Shown here piece by piece: positions 17,437 through 25,350 of a stretch of DNA of 64,000 bases (the first letter of the stretch is position 1; each line of letters starts with the position of its first letter). The notes beneath the pieces are model-generated. The model was not told the origin of the DNA. It ran no database searches and saw only the letters and a program-made list of their open reading frames with translations. The DNA is from Pseudoalteromonas phenolica. Its GTDB lineage: Bacteria; Pseudomonadota; Gammaproteobacteria; Enterobacterales; Alteromonadaceae. The position numbers were made by a program, and so were the translations under genes. Where the stretch lies: positions 3,410,001-3,474,000 of the forward strand of contig NZ_CP013187.1 in assembly GCF_001444405.1 (NCBI RefSeq). Reading direction: 5' to 3'.

Positions 17437-17970
17437 ATGGCACAACACGACTTTATAAATAAAAAGCCCAAAGGCAGAAATACCAAAAAAGCGGCGCCTA
17501 GCCCAAAACCCGTCTCAAAATTGCTTATCTTGCTGGCCTTATTGCTGGTTGGCGGTTTTGCATATGGCCTTTGGTATATCACACAAAATGCCGACCCCAA
17601 AAAAGTAGAAGAAACCGTCAAACCCATTGCCAAAAAAGAGCAACCGGTGGTGAAACCAAAACCTAAAGATCCTGATTTTATTCAAGAGATTAAAGACGCA
17701 GAAATCAAAGTCGAAATTAAAGAAATCAAAAAGCGCGGCCCATACCAGATGCAATGCGGTTCATTTAGAAAACACGAAGACGCAGAGAGCATGAAAGCAC
17801 AAATTGCTTTTGTCGGCCTAGTTGCTGAAATCCGCAGAACCGAAGGGTCAAATGGTGTCTGGTTTAGAGTACGTCTAGGTCCTTATGAAAGTAAACGACA
17901 AGCGGAAAGCGATAAAAATAAGCTCAAGCGTATCAACATCGTAAGCTGTGGAATTTGGGGCTGGACTTGA
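17437..17970 (+). CDS. ftsN: FtsN-like cell division protein with SPOR domain
   Basis: This bitopic inner-membrane protein of 177 residues has a basic cytoplasmic tail (residues 1-26), a membrane helix (about 27-48) and a lysine/proline-rich periplasmic linker with a helical stretch. A C-terminal SPOR domain (about 100-177; YQMQCGSF...VRLGPY...) binds denuded glycan at the septum. FtsN triggers septal peptidoglycan synthesis. It is shorter than E. coli FtsN (319) because the linker is reduced. The priA-ftsN-hslVU order matches enterobacteria, which supports FtsN over another SPOR protein. Confidence 0.85.
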   Translation: MAQHDFINKKPKGRNTKKAAPSPKPVSKLLILLALLLVGGFAYGLWYITQNADPKKVEETVKPIAKKEQPVVKPKPKDPDFIQEIKDAEIKVEIKEIKKRGPYQMQCGSFRKHEDAESMKAQIAFVGLVAEIRRTEGSNGVWFRVRLGPYESKRQAESDKNKLKRINIVSCGIWGWT

Positions 17971-17991
17971 TTTCTCACTAATAGCCCATAT
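17966..17991 (+). promoter_or_regulatory. Candidate heat-shock (sigma-32) promoter of hslVU
   Basis: CTTGAT at 17966-17971 and GCCCATAT at 17984-17991 resemble the sigma-32 -35 and -10 elements, with a 12-bp spacer (one shorter than the usual minimum). The -35 overlaps the ftsN stop. hslVU is a classic sigma-32 operon, so the position fits. No transcript data support it here. Confidence 0.4.
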
Positions 17992-18054
17992 ACCTACAGC
18001 AATCTAAGATATTTAAGTAAGACAAGTGTGAGTTAACGCACAGTAAGGAATTTT

Positions 18055-18573
18055 ATGACTACTATCGTAAGCGTGCGTCGTGACGACAAAGTTGTTATCG
18101 GCGGCGACGGTCAAGTGTCACTTGGCAATACAGTAATGAAAGGTAATGCCAAAAAAGTACGCCGTCTTTATAACGGTAAAGTATTAGCGGGGTTTGCCGG
18201 CGGTACTGCAGATGCATTTACTTTATTTGAGCGCTTTGAAAGCAAACTAGAAATGCACCAAGGCCATTTAACCAAAGCTGCAGTGGAAATGGCGAAAGAT
18301 TGGCGCAGCGACCGTGCGCTTCGTAAACTAGAAGCCCTGCTGGCAGTTGCCGATGAAACCGCTTCATTGATCATCACAGGTAACGGTGACGTAGTGCAAC
18401 CAGAGCATGACCTTATCGCCATTGGTAGTGGTGGTAACTTTGCACAATCTGCTGCAACTGCACTATTAGAGAATACAGATTTAAGTGCACGTGAAATCGT
18501 AGAAAAAAGCCTGAAAATTGCTGGCGATATCTGCGTATTCACTAATAATTTCCAAACCATCGAAGAACTATAG
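18055..18573 (+). CDS. hslV: HslV peptidase subunit of the HslUV protease
   Basis: This 172-residue proteasome-like threonine peptidase forms a double hexamer capped by HslU. After Met removal the catalytic Thr2 is N-terminal (MTTIVSVRRDDKVVIGGDGQ). Lys34 lies in MKGNAKKVRRL and GFAGGTADAFTLFE follows, both conserved around the active site. AAGGA precedes the ATG. It is followed by hslU with a 9-nt gap, forming a two-gene heat-shock operon. Confidence 0.97.
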   Translation: MTTIVSVRRDDKVVIGGDGQVSLGNTVMKGNAKKVRRLYNGKVLAGFAGGTADAFTLFERFESKLEMHQGHLTKAAVEMAKDWRSDRALRKLEALLAVADETASLIITGNGDVVQPEHDLIAIGSGGNFAQSAATALLENTDLSAREIVEKSLKIAGDICVFTNNFQTIEEL

Positions 18574-18582
18574 AGGATTGCC

Positions 18583-19911
18583 ATGACTGCGATGACCCCA
18601 AGAGAGATCGTGCACGAGTTAGATCAGCACATTATCGGTCAAGATAAAGCCAAAAAAGCCGTGGCAATTGCACTTCGTAACCGCTGGCGTCGTATGCAAC
18701 TTAACGATGATTTACGCGCCGAAGTTACACCAAAGAATATTCTGATGATCGGCCCAACAGGTGTCGGTAAAACTGAGATTGCACGCCGTTTAGCAAAACT
18801 TGCCAATGCACCTTTCCTGAAAGTTGAAGCGACTAAGTTCACTGAAGTAGGCTATGTAGGTAAAGAAGTTGAGACTATCATTCGAGATTTAGTCGATATC
18901 TCAATCAAGATGACGCGTGAGCAACAAGCGAAAAAACACCAACATCGCGCTGAAGAAGCCGCAGAAGAACGTATTCTTGATGCACTACTACCACCAGCGA
19001 AAGATGCATGGGGTGAAGCTCAGCCTGCTGAAAATAACAGCACACGTCAGGTATTCCGTAAGAAATTACGTGAAGGCCAACTAGACGACAAAGAAATTGA
19101 CATTGATGTTGCTGAAGTTGCACCTCAAGTTGAGATCATGGCGCCCCCAGGTATGGAAGAAATGACCAACCAATTACAAGGTCTATTCCAAAACATGGGT
19201 GGCGACAAGCGTAAGAGCCGTAAGCTGAAAATCAAAGATGCTTTCAAGCTGCTTGTTGAAGAAGAAGCCGCTAAAATGGTGAATCAAGAAGAGCTCAAAG
19301 AACAAGCTATTTTTGCCGTAGAGCAAAACGGTATTGTGTTCATCGATGAAATCGACAAGATCTGTAAACGCGGTGAAGCACAAGGTCCAGACGTGAGTCG
19401 TGAAGGTGTACAGCGTGATTTACTGCCTCTAATTGAAGGTTCAACAGTCAGCACGAAACACGGTATGGTTAAAACTGACCACATTCTTTTCATAGCCTCT
19501 GGTGCGTTCCAAATGGCTAAACCTTCAGACTTAATTCCTGAGTTACAAGGCCGCTTACCTATTCGTGTAGAACTTGAAGCTCTATCTGCAGCTGACTTCA
19601 AACGCATTCTAACTGAACCTCATGCGTCACTAACTGAGCAGCAACAAGCGCTACTCGGCACTGAGCAAGTGGCAATTGATTTTACTGATGATGCTCTTAC
19701 TAAGATTGCTGAAGCTGCATGGCAGGTCAACGAGAAAACTGAAAACATCGGTGCCCGTCGCCTTCACACTGTGATGGAAAAGCTAATGGAAGAAATCTCT
19801 TTCGATGCCTCTGAAAAAACAGGTTCAACGCTGACTATCGATGCTAGCTATGTTGAACAGCATTTAGATATGCTGGTACAAGACGAAGACTTAAGTCGCT
19901 TTATTCTTTAA
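18583..19911 (+). CDS. hslU: HslU ATPase subunit of the HslUV protease
   Basis: This AAA+ unfoldase of 442 residues recognises and feeds substrates to HslV. The N-terminus MTAMTPREIVHELDQHIIGQ matches E. coli. The Walker A GPTGVGKTE is at about 60-68 and the Walker B FIDEIDK at about 248-254. The intermediate (I) domain fills about 110-240. Sensor 2 (GARRLHTVMEKL) and the C-terminal LSRFIL tail that docks into HslV are both present. A strong terminator follows. Confidence 0.97.
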   Translation: MTAMTPREIVHELDQHIIGQDKAKKAVAIALRNRWRRMQLNDDLRAEVTPKNILMIGPTGVGKTEIARRLAKLANAPFLKVEATKFTEVGYVGKEVETIIRDLVDISIKMTREQQAKKHQHRAEEAAEERILDALLPPAKDAWGEAQPAENNSTRQVFRKKLREGQLDDKEIDIDVAEVAPQVEIMAPPGMEEMTNQLQGLFQNMGGDKRKSRKLKIKDAFKLLVEEEAAKMVNQEELKEQAIFAVEQNGIVFIDEIDKICKRGEAQGPDVSREGVQRDLLPLIEGSTVSTKHGMVKTDHILFIASGAFQMAKPSDLIPELQGRLPIRVELEALSAADFKRILTEPHASLTEQQQALLGTEQVAIDFTDDALTKIAEAAWQVNEKTENIGARRLHTVMEKLMEEISFDASEKTGSTLTIDASYVEQHLDMLVQDEDLSRFIL

Positions 19912-19937
19912 GCTTAAAGAATAAATATGCATTATTA

Positions 19938-19962
19938 AGCGGGGTTTATACCCCGCTTTTTT
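19938..19962 (+). terminator. hslVU terminator
   Basis: An 8-bp stem AGCGGGGT/ACCCCGCT (19938-19945, 19950-19957) with a TTAT loop is followed by six Ts. Confidence 0.92.
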
Positions 19963-19997
19963 GTAAGATATAGATAAAATACTCTTTGAGAACAGTC

Positions 19998-20381
19998 ATG
20001 TATATTGTCAATAAACTTCACTATCATACCGTTTCAAAAGCACTCGACATTTACTTTGATGATGATCAAGTGTTTACCTTAAGCTGTGAGTATTTGCGAA
20101 CTCACTCACCTTCAGCAGAAGTACAAGGTCACGGTAATCAGTCTAAAGATCCGCTGAACTTGGTGTTAAATAAGCAAGAGGTAGCCATCAAAAAACTTGA
20201 GCCTGTTGGACATTATGCTGTGAGACTTATTTTTGATGACGGCCATGACTCAGGGCTATATAGCTGGCAATACCTTCGTGCACTTTCAGAAGAAAAAGCA
20301 GAACGATGGCAGAGGTACCAAGCAAGGATTGAGGAGTATCACGCCAATCAAGATCGTATTCCAATCAAGTTCACGCCCTAG
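19998..20381 (+). CDS. DUF971 / gamma-butyrobetaine hydroxylase-like N-domain protein
   Basis: The 127-residue protein is a stand-alone DUF971 domain, also found at the N-terminus of gamma-butyrobetaine hydroxylase-type proteins. The signature LxVxFDDG...GLYSWxYLR is clear (VRLIFDDGHDSGLYSWQYLRAL, about 72-93), and HSPSAEVQGHG precedes it. Its biochemical role is not established; in related proteins this domain can hold a metal. A TTG start 12 nt upstream is possible, but ATG 19998 has a better-placed purine stretch. The gene follows hslVU, as in many gammaproteobacteria. Confidence 0.85.
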   Translation: MYIVNKLHYHTVSKALDIYFDDDQVFTLSCEYLRTHSPSAEVQGHGNQSKDPLNLVLNKQEVAIKKLEPVGHYAVRLIFDDGHDSGLYSWQYLRALSEEKAERWQRYQARIEEYHANQDRIPIKFTP

Positions 20382-20405
20382 CCTAGAGTACTAAAGCTTG
20401 AATAT

Positions 20406-20434
20406 AAAAAAACGCAGCTAACGCTGCGTTTTTC
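20406..20434. terminator. Bidirectional terminator after the DUF971 gene
   Basis: An 8-bp stem AACGCAGC/GCTGCGTT (20411-20418, 20423-20430) has A-run and T-run flanks. It lies between convergent genes. Confidence 0.88.
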
Positions 20435-20503
20435 AGTTCTAACTAGTATTCTAGCAGTGCTACTAGATTCAGTATCGATACTAAATTAGTAACGGTACTT
20501 TTA

Positions 20504-22360
20504 TTAATATCTATACTTAGCAACCGCCTCATGCAGTACTTTGGCTTGCTCTGAAACCTCTTCACTACTTTGAGCGTTACTCTGTGCATGCTCAGATGCA
20601 ACTTGAGCAATATCACGAATACGAACCACGTTCTTATTTACCTCAGAAGCTACTTGGTTCTGCTCATCTATTGCAGTAGCAATGTGCGTGCTCATTTCCA
20701 TAATAGTTTGTACATCAGCCGTAATTGAACTTAACAGCTCACCAGCTTTTTCAGCTTGTGACATGCTCTCACTACCTTGAGTACGACACTGCTGCATAAT
20801 ACTTACCACAGACTGAGTGCGCTCTTGCAGGGTAGAAATGATACTTTCAATTTCTTGTGTCGAATCTTGCGTACGTTGCGCTAATGAGCGAACCTCATCG
20901 GCAACGACTGCAAAACCTCGACCTTGTTCACCTGCACGCGCAGCCTCAATTGCCGCATTTAAAGCAAGTAAGTTCGTCTGCTCCGCGATACCACGAATAA
21001 CGTCAAGTACCGAACCAATCGTCTCTGCATCGCGCTCTAATTGAGAAACCACATCTGATGCGCCACCTAATGAATCAGACAATGCCATAATTCGCTGAAT
21101 TGTCGCATCAACTTCTACTCGGCCTTGTTGCGCATTGCCATTGGTTGATTCAGCTTTATTTGCAGCTGCTTCTGTGTTGTGCGAAATATCTTGAATCGTC
21201 GCCTGCATTTCAGTTGCAGCTGTTGCCACCATATCAGCTTCATGCAACTGCTCATGCATACCCGCACTGGTTTGCGCTGTTGTTTCACTCAGGTGATGAG
21301 TCGCTTCATTAATTGTACCTAACGCCGAGTTCACCTCTGAAATCAGTATCTTAAAGTCATCTATTAGGCTGTTAAAATCTTCTGTCATCGTGGTAATCTC
21401 ATCGTTACCTGTTGACTCAATTTTAATTGCTAAATTGTTTTCTCGGCGGATGCGTTCAATGGTTTGGTAAACTCTTTCTACAGGCGTGATAATCGAACGA
21501 CTAGTAGAAAGAACAAGAATCATCACAATAATCGCTGCAACAATAAAAATACCAATCGCAGCAGTTTGTGTGGTTCTAGCATTATCTTCTATCGCTTGCT
21601 TAGTCTGAAGTACGATATTTTCAACCGTTACATCACCCTGCTTAACGATTTTTACCATCTCGCCCAATGCACCACTTTCAAGAGAAACACCTAATTCAAC
21701 TTGCGCATCAACAAGGTTGGTAAACTTATTTTTATACTCTAGGAGTAAAGGTGCTAGACCATAAGGCTGTAGTTTAGGATAAAGTACATCATATGTTTTA
21801 TTAAACTTACCTAGATATTTGGTATCTAGGCGAAGCATAAAATCTTTTTCCGCACGTCTTAGTTGCAACATCAAGCTCAGTAATTCGAAATTATTATGCT
21901 GTTTCAATCCTGTTTCAACTTCGTGCACAGCAGAACGTAATGCACCATATAGTGCATCTTTGGGGTGCAAACCTATTTTCTTTTGCAGATCGACTACATG
22001 TTCAAAGGTTTCTTTGTAAGATCGACTTAAGCCGCGAAACTTGTCTAGCTCACCTCGATCAATAGATAAATCGCTCAATAAAGCATTTAACAGATCTATT
22101 TTTGTGAATAATTCCTGATATTCTTTATCAAATTGACTAAGCGCTTCCGTGTCCTTATAGAATAGAAAATTCTTTTCATACTTGCGCATCGATAACTCAT
22201 GAATTTCAAGCTCTTCAGCGTACTGAATAGCTTCGTTGAGTTTCAGCATCGTGCGAGCTTCAAAGATAATCACCGCAAGCATTACCAGCATTGCAATACC
22301 GACAACTATCGCATTAAGCTGCAAACGCCTTTTGATGGTTAAATTTTCTAATAAGGCCAT
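20504..22360 (-). CDS. Methyl-accepting chemotaxis protein with HBM-like sensor
   Basis: This transmembrane chemoreceptor has 618 residues. Membrane helices lie at about 16-34 and 268-289 and enclose a ~230-residue all-helical periplasmic domain. Its features (RRAEKDFMLR near 168-177) match the helical bimodular (HBM) family, known in some receptors to bind organic acids. A HAMP domain (about 290-345) and an MA signalling domain follow. The MA tip motif EQTNLLALNAAIEAARAGEQGRGFAVVADEVR has only its core quoted here: NLLALNAAIEAARAGE. There is no C-terminal CheR-binding pentapeptide (ends VAKYRY). The ligand is unknown. It is a single gene. Confidence 0.9.
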   Translation of the reverse strand: MALLENLTIKRRLQLNAIVVGIAMLVMLAVIIFEARTMLKLNEAIQYAEELEIHELSMRKYEKNFLFYKDTEALSQFDKEYQELFTKIDLLNALLSDLSIDRGELDKFRGLSRSYKETFEHVVDLQKKIGLHPKDALYGALRSAVHEVETGLKQHNNFELLSLMLQLRRAEKDFMLRLDTKYLGKFNKTYDVLYPKLQPYGLAPLLLEYKNKFTNLVDAQVELGVSLESGALGEMVKIVKQGDVTVENIVLQTKQAIEDNARTTQTAAIGIFIVAAIIVMILVLSTSRSIITPVERVYQTIERIRRENNLAIKIESTGNDEITTMTEDFNSLIDDFKILISEVNSALGTINEATHHLSETTAQTSAGMHEQLHEADMVATAATEMQATIQDISHNTEAAANKAESTNGNAQQGRVEVDATIQRIMALSDSLGGASDVVSQLERDAETIGSVLDVIRGIAEQTNLLALNAAIEAARAGEQGRGFAVVADEVRSLAQRTQDSTQEIESIISTLQERTQSVVSIMQQCRTQGSESMSQAEKAGELLSSITADVQTIMEMSTHIATAIDEQNQVASEVNKNVVRIRDIAQVASEHAQSNAQSSEEVSEQAKVLHEAVAKYRY

Positions 22361-22488
22361 ACTGTTACCTAAGTTTATAAAACATATGCCTAGTATAGAC
22401 TAAGGTTGAAAAATAGGCCTTTAGATTTGATATAAAACAGTAAAAAAGTGCCAATATGCGCAATAATTAGACTAAATTTATTTTGGAA

Positions 22489-23514
22489 CTATCCAACTTT
22501 CAAAGTTTTCCATGCAGAATCATGTAATTCTGTAACATCATGCCACTGCTCAGCTTTTATCCATTCAACCAATACACAAGGATCAGCTGAAAAATCTACT
22601 GTTTTTTTAGCATCCGTTTCTAAGAAATCTTCGACTGCATTAGGGTTCAAATAGTGCATTTGTTTAGCCCACCCAAGCTTTATCAACAAACTGGCATCAA
22701 TGACTTGCACAAGCTCTTGTTCAAGCGGTTTGATTAATAAGCTTTTCCCCATATTTAGAGCTGCATTGATCACTTCAAATTGCGCATGTGTAATAACGCC
22801 TTTACAACTTTTCATGTCATTAAGTAATTGCTCATGGTCATCAGACCGGTAATGAATATTGCCCACAGATTTCATCTCTGCAGCGGGGTGATAGCAGTAA
22901 AACTCAGTATTAGGAAAGCTCGTGAACAACGACTCAATGGCTTCAATTTTCTCCGAAGGCAAATAAACAACGACTTTATTTTTGATGCAAGTAGTATGAT
23001 ATCTGGGCACAATAGGCGGTAATATATTCTGTGCAAAAGGGATCCAATGAAAGCCCAAACGATAATCTGCAGGTATTAACCATTGTTGCCAGATCCTCGA
23101 TAAATTCGCACCTTCAAAAGGGAGTTGATAATGGTTTACCGCTTCATGGTGTCCTAAAGCCATAACAGGGATCCCTGATAACTTTGCCGACCAGGCAACA
23201 ATTGACTCATTATCTGTTATTACAAGGTCATAATTCGCAAGTTTAAAATGAGCTCGGTTAGTGAAGATATCAGCCATTTTTTGTCTAAATGTCTTAGTGA
23301 AACGAATGGGTTTATGTTTAACTAGGCAGCTTCCCGCTTTAAGTGCTTCAATTTCTTCAATCACGAGCTTACTTGTTGGTTTGGATAAACTGTTACCAGA
23401 TAAAATCACATCCGTGTCAACCTGATGCGCCTTAAAACACTTAATCAATAAAAGTGTCTGCTGTAGTTGCGCAAGATCGATGATTTTTGCTGCATATAAA
23501 ACTTTCAAAGCCAT
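22489..23514 (-). CDS. Glycosyltransferase of the MJ1255/VC2487 family
   Basis: The 341-residue protein resembles the MJ1255/VC2487 family, a GT-B-fold glycosyltransferase group without a characterised substrate. Visible elements are an N-terminal Rossmann strand (MALKVLYAAKII), the VITDNESIVAWSAKLSGIPVMALGHHE segment (about 99-123) and the C-terminal GVITHAQFEVINAALNMGKSLLIKP stretch (about 238-262), where nucleotide-sugar binding is expected. In this family the C-terminal motif often reads TxxGxxxxxEAL; here the glycine position is H-A-Q-F and the acidic residue is present as FEV. No sugar operon surrounds it. Confidence 0.7.
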   Translation of the reverse strand: MALKVLYAAKIIDLAQLQQTLLLIKCFKAHQVDTDVILSGNSLSKPTSKLVIEEIEALKAGSCLVKHKPIRFTKTFRQKMADIFTNRAHFKLANYDLVITDNESIVAWSAKLSGIPVMALGHHEAVNHYQLPFEGANLSRIWQQWLIPADYRLGFHWIPFAQNILPPIVPRYHTTCIKNKVVVYLPSEKIEAIESLFTSFPNTEFYCYHPAAEMKSVGNIHYRSDDHEQLLNDMKSCKGVITHAQFEVINAALNMGKSLLIKPLEQELVQVIDASLLIKLGWAKQMHYLNPNAVEDFLETDAKKTVDFSADPCVLVEWIKAEQWHDVTELHDSAWKTLKVG

Positions 23515-23709
23515 TCACCTTATTCTTCCTATGTAGCAATCGGCACCATTGCGTTGTCATAATTGGTACTATTGCATAAAGTCATTGTCTACTGATTAAA
23601 CTTTAGACTTTAAAAATAACAGCTAGGTGAACTTTTTAAGACACTATTATTGAATTGAAAGAAGTTTGATAGAGCGCACAAAGTGCCTGCTTTTACAGCA
23701 ATTTTGCCA

Positions 23710-23737
23710 TTGCTATGAGCATGCATCAGAGTATACT
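23710..23737 (+). promoter_or_regulatory. Probable sigma-70 promoter of rraA-hutG
   Basis: TTGCTA at 23710-23715 and TATACT at 23732-23737 are separated by 16 bp and lie about 30 bp upstream of rraA. GGAG precedes the start codon by 8 nt. Confidence 0.5.
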
Positions 23738-23769
23738 GAAACAAACACATACTCTCTGGAGAACTCAAT

Positions 23770-24279
23770 ATGGACTACAGCACATCTGACCTATGCGACC
23801 ATTTCGCAGATTCAATTGATGTACTTGAACCCATGTTCATTAACTTTGCTGGACATTCTGCATTTTGCGGTCGCATCGTCACAGTTAAATGCTTTGAAAA
23901 CAATGAACTGATTCAAGAGATTCTAGAACAAGACGGTACTGGCAAAATTTTATTAATCGATGGTGGCGGTTCTACTCGCCGTGCACTGATTGATATCGAA
24001 TTGGCCGAACTGGCTGTAGAGAATCATTGGCAAGGAATTGTTGTTTATGGTGCAGTTAGACATGTTGATGAACTCGAAGAGTGTGAATTAGGTATACAAG
24101 CTATTGCGTCTATTCCTGTCGCAGCTGATAGCCAAGGCAGTGGCGAGCAAGGTGTCCCCGTCAACTTTGCTGGAGTCTCGTTTTATGAAGATGACTATTT
24201 ATATGCTGACAGCACAGGCATTATTATCTCTGCCGAAGAGCTTGTCTTAGAAGATGTGCTCGAAGAAGTCGAAGCGTAA
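23770..24279 (+). CDS. rraA: Ribonuclease E activity regulator RraA
   Basis: This 169-residue protein is a close match to E. coli RraA, which binds the RNase E C-terminal region and inhibits RNA decay. Conserved segments are TSDLCDHFADSIDVLEPMF (6-24), the glycine-rich DGGGSTRRAL (about 58-67) and GIVVYGAVRHVDEL (about 86-99). The C-terminus is acidic. Related folds are aldolases, but RraA lacks that activity. Its stop overlaps the start of hutG (TAATG), an unusual coupling partner. Confidence 0.92.
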   Translation: MDYSTSDLCDHFADSIDVLEPMFINFAGHSAFCGRIVTVKCFENNELIQEILEQDGTGKILLIDGGGSTRRALIDIELAELAVENHWQGIVVYGAVRHVDELEECELGIQAIASIPVAADSQGSGEQGVPVNFAGVSFYEDDYLYADSTGIIISAEELVLEDVLEEVEA

Positions 24280-25331
24280 TGAGTAATTGGTTAATACGAT
24301 ATAGTGAAGCAGACGTGCAGAGTTTCACTACCAGCAGATCAAACGAAACTCGTTTCTGGCAATCAATTTCTTACTTAGACCAATCTGCGCCATTAAACAG
24401 TGCGCTAAAAGATGCCGCAGAATTTGGTATACGTTATGTGTTACTCGGTATAAATGAAGACATTGGTCCAAGGGCAAATTGTGGTCGCGGTGGAGCAACA
24501 CAAGGCTGGCAAGCTTTTTTAAAACGCTTCTTAAACTTACCCTGCAATGAGTTTCTCGATCCAAAATCTGTGCTGCTATTGGGTGAAGTGAATTGCGACG
24601 ACTTACAAACGCTAGGCAATACATTAGATAACACAAGACCCAAAGATTTAGCGCAATTAAGAAGTTTATGCGGTGAATTAGATGAGCGAGTAGCCGAGGT
24701 TTTAAAGTCGGTATTTGACGCTGGCCTAGAAGCAATAGTCATCGGTGGTGGGCATAATAATTGTTACCCAATTTTAAAAGCCTTAAGCACCAGTGAAGCT
24801 AAACCATGTAATGCCATTAACTTTGACCCACATGCTGATTTCAGAGCCATTGAAGGTCGTCATAGTGGCAACGGTTTCCACTATGCATATCAAGACGGAT
24901 ATTTACATGATTATCATGTAGTGGGTATGCATGAGCAAAAAAATAACCAGACTATTATCAGCTCACTGACTAATGCTGGGTTTACTTACACCACTTACCA
25001 AACCTTGCAAGTTATGCGTAGTCGCAGTTTAACTTCAGACTGCACACACAGTTTAGCCCGCTTTAAAATTGATAAACCATTAGGTATCGAAGTAGATGTA
25101 GACGCCATTAGTGGTATGCCTGTCAGCGCTTTCACGAATTGCGGTTTTTCTGTCAGCGATGCTGAACATTTTGTCTATCTGGGTGCCACTCATAGTGCGA
25201 GCCGCTATTTACACCTTTGTGAGGCTGCACCTGCGACACACCCGAACGGCTTGGAGCAAGGAATAACTGAAGCAGGGCAAGTATTGAGTGGTCTAGTCTG
25301 TAGCTATTTACTAGGAAAACAACAAGGGTAG
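24279..25331 (+). CDS. hutG: Formimidoylglutamase (ureohydrolase family)
   Basis: This arginase-fold manganese enzyme of 350 residues hydrolyses N-formimidoyl-glutamate to glutamate and formamide, the last step of histidine degradation. Metal-ligand motifs are GGGHNNCYP (His about 154), NFDPHADFR (about 181-189) and EVDVDAI (about 271-277), the last containing the DxD of the family. Other ureohydrolases share this fold. The hut context (hutI and hutC within 4 kb) favours HutG. The hutH and hutU genes are not in the window. Translation appears coupled to rraA by a one-base overlap. Confidence 0.85.
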   Translation: MSNWLIRYSEADVQSFTTSRSNETRFWQSISYLDQSAPLNSALKDAAEFGIRYVLLGINEDIGPRANCGRGGATQGWQAFLKRFLNLPCNEFLDPKSVLLLGEVNCDDLQTLGNTLDNTRPKDLAQLRSLCGELDERVAEVLKSVFDAGLEAIVIGGGHNNCYPILKALSTSEAKPCNAINFDPHADFRAIEGRHSGNGFHYAYQDGYLHDYHVVGMHEQKNNQTIISSLTNAGFTYTTYQTLQVMRSRSLTSDCTHSLARFKIDKPLGIEVDVDAISGMPVSAFTNCGFSVSDAEHFVYLGATHSASRYLHLCEAAPATHPNGLEQGITEAGQVLSGLVCSYLLGKQQG

Positions 25332-25350
25332 CGAATTGCTACCCTTTTTT
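25325..25350. terminator. Bidirectional terminator overlapping the hutG stop
   Basis: An 8-bp stem AGGGTAGC/GCTACCCT (25325-25332, 25338-25345) is followed by T6. The left arm contains the hutG stop codon and the right arm the stop of the opposing gene, so both convergent genes end inside one hairpin. The A-run needed in the minus direction is weak. Confidence 0.8.

Noticed and set aside
20454..20482. Small palindromes such as AGTATCGATACT after the DUF971 terminator
   Set aside because: Short, AT-rich and with no context as an operator or terminator.
23531..23577. Imperfect direct repeat (GCACCATTGC / GTACTATTGC) upstream of the glycosyltransferase
   Set aside because: Only two short imperfect copies; not distinguishable from chance.
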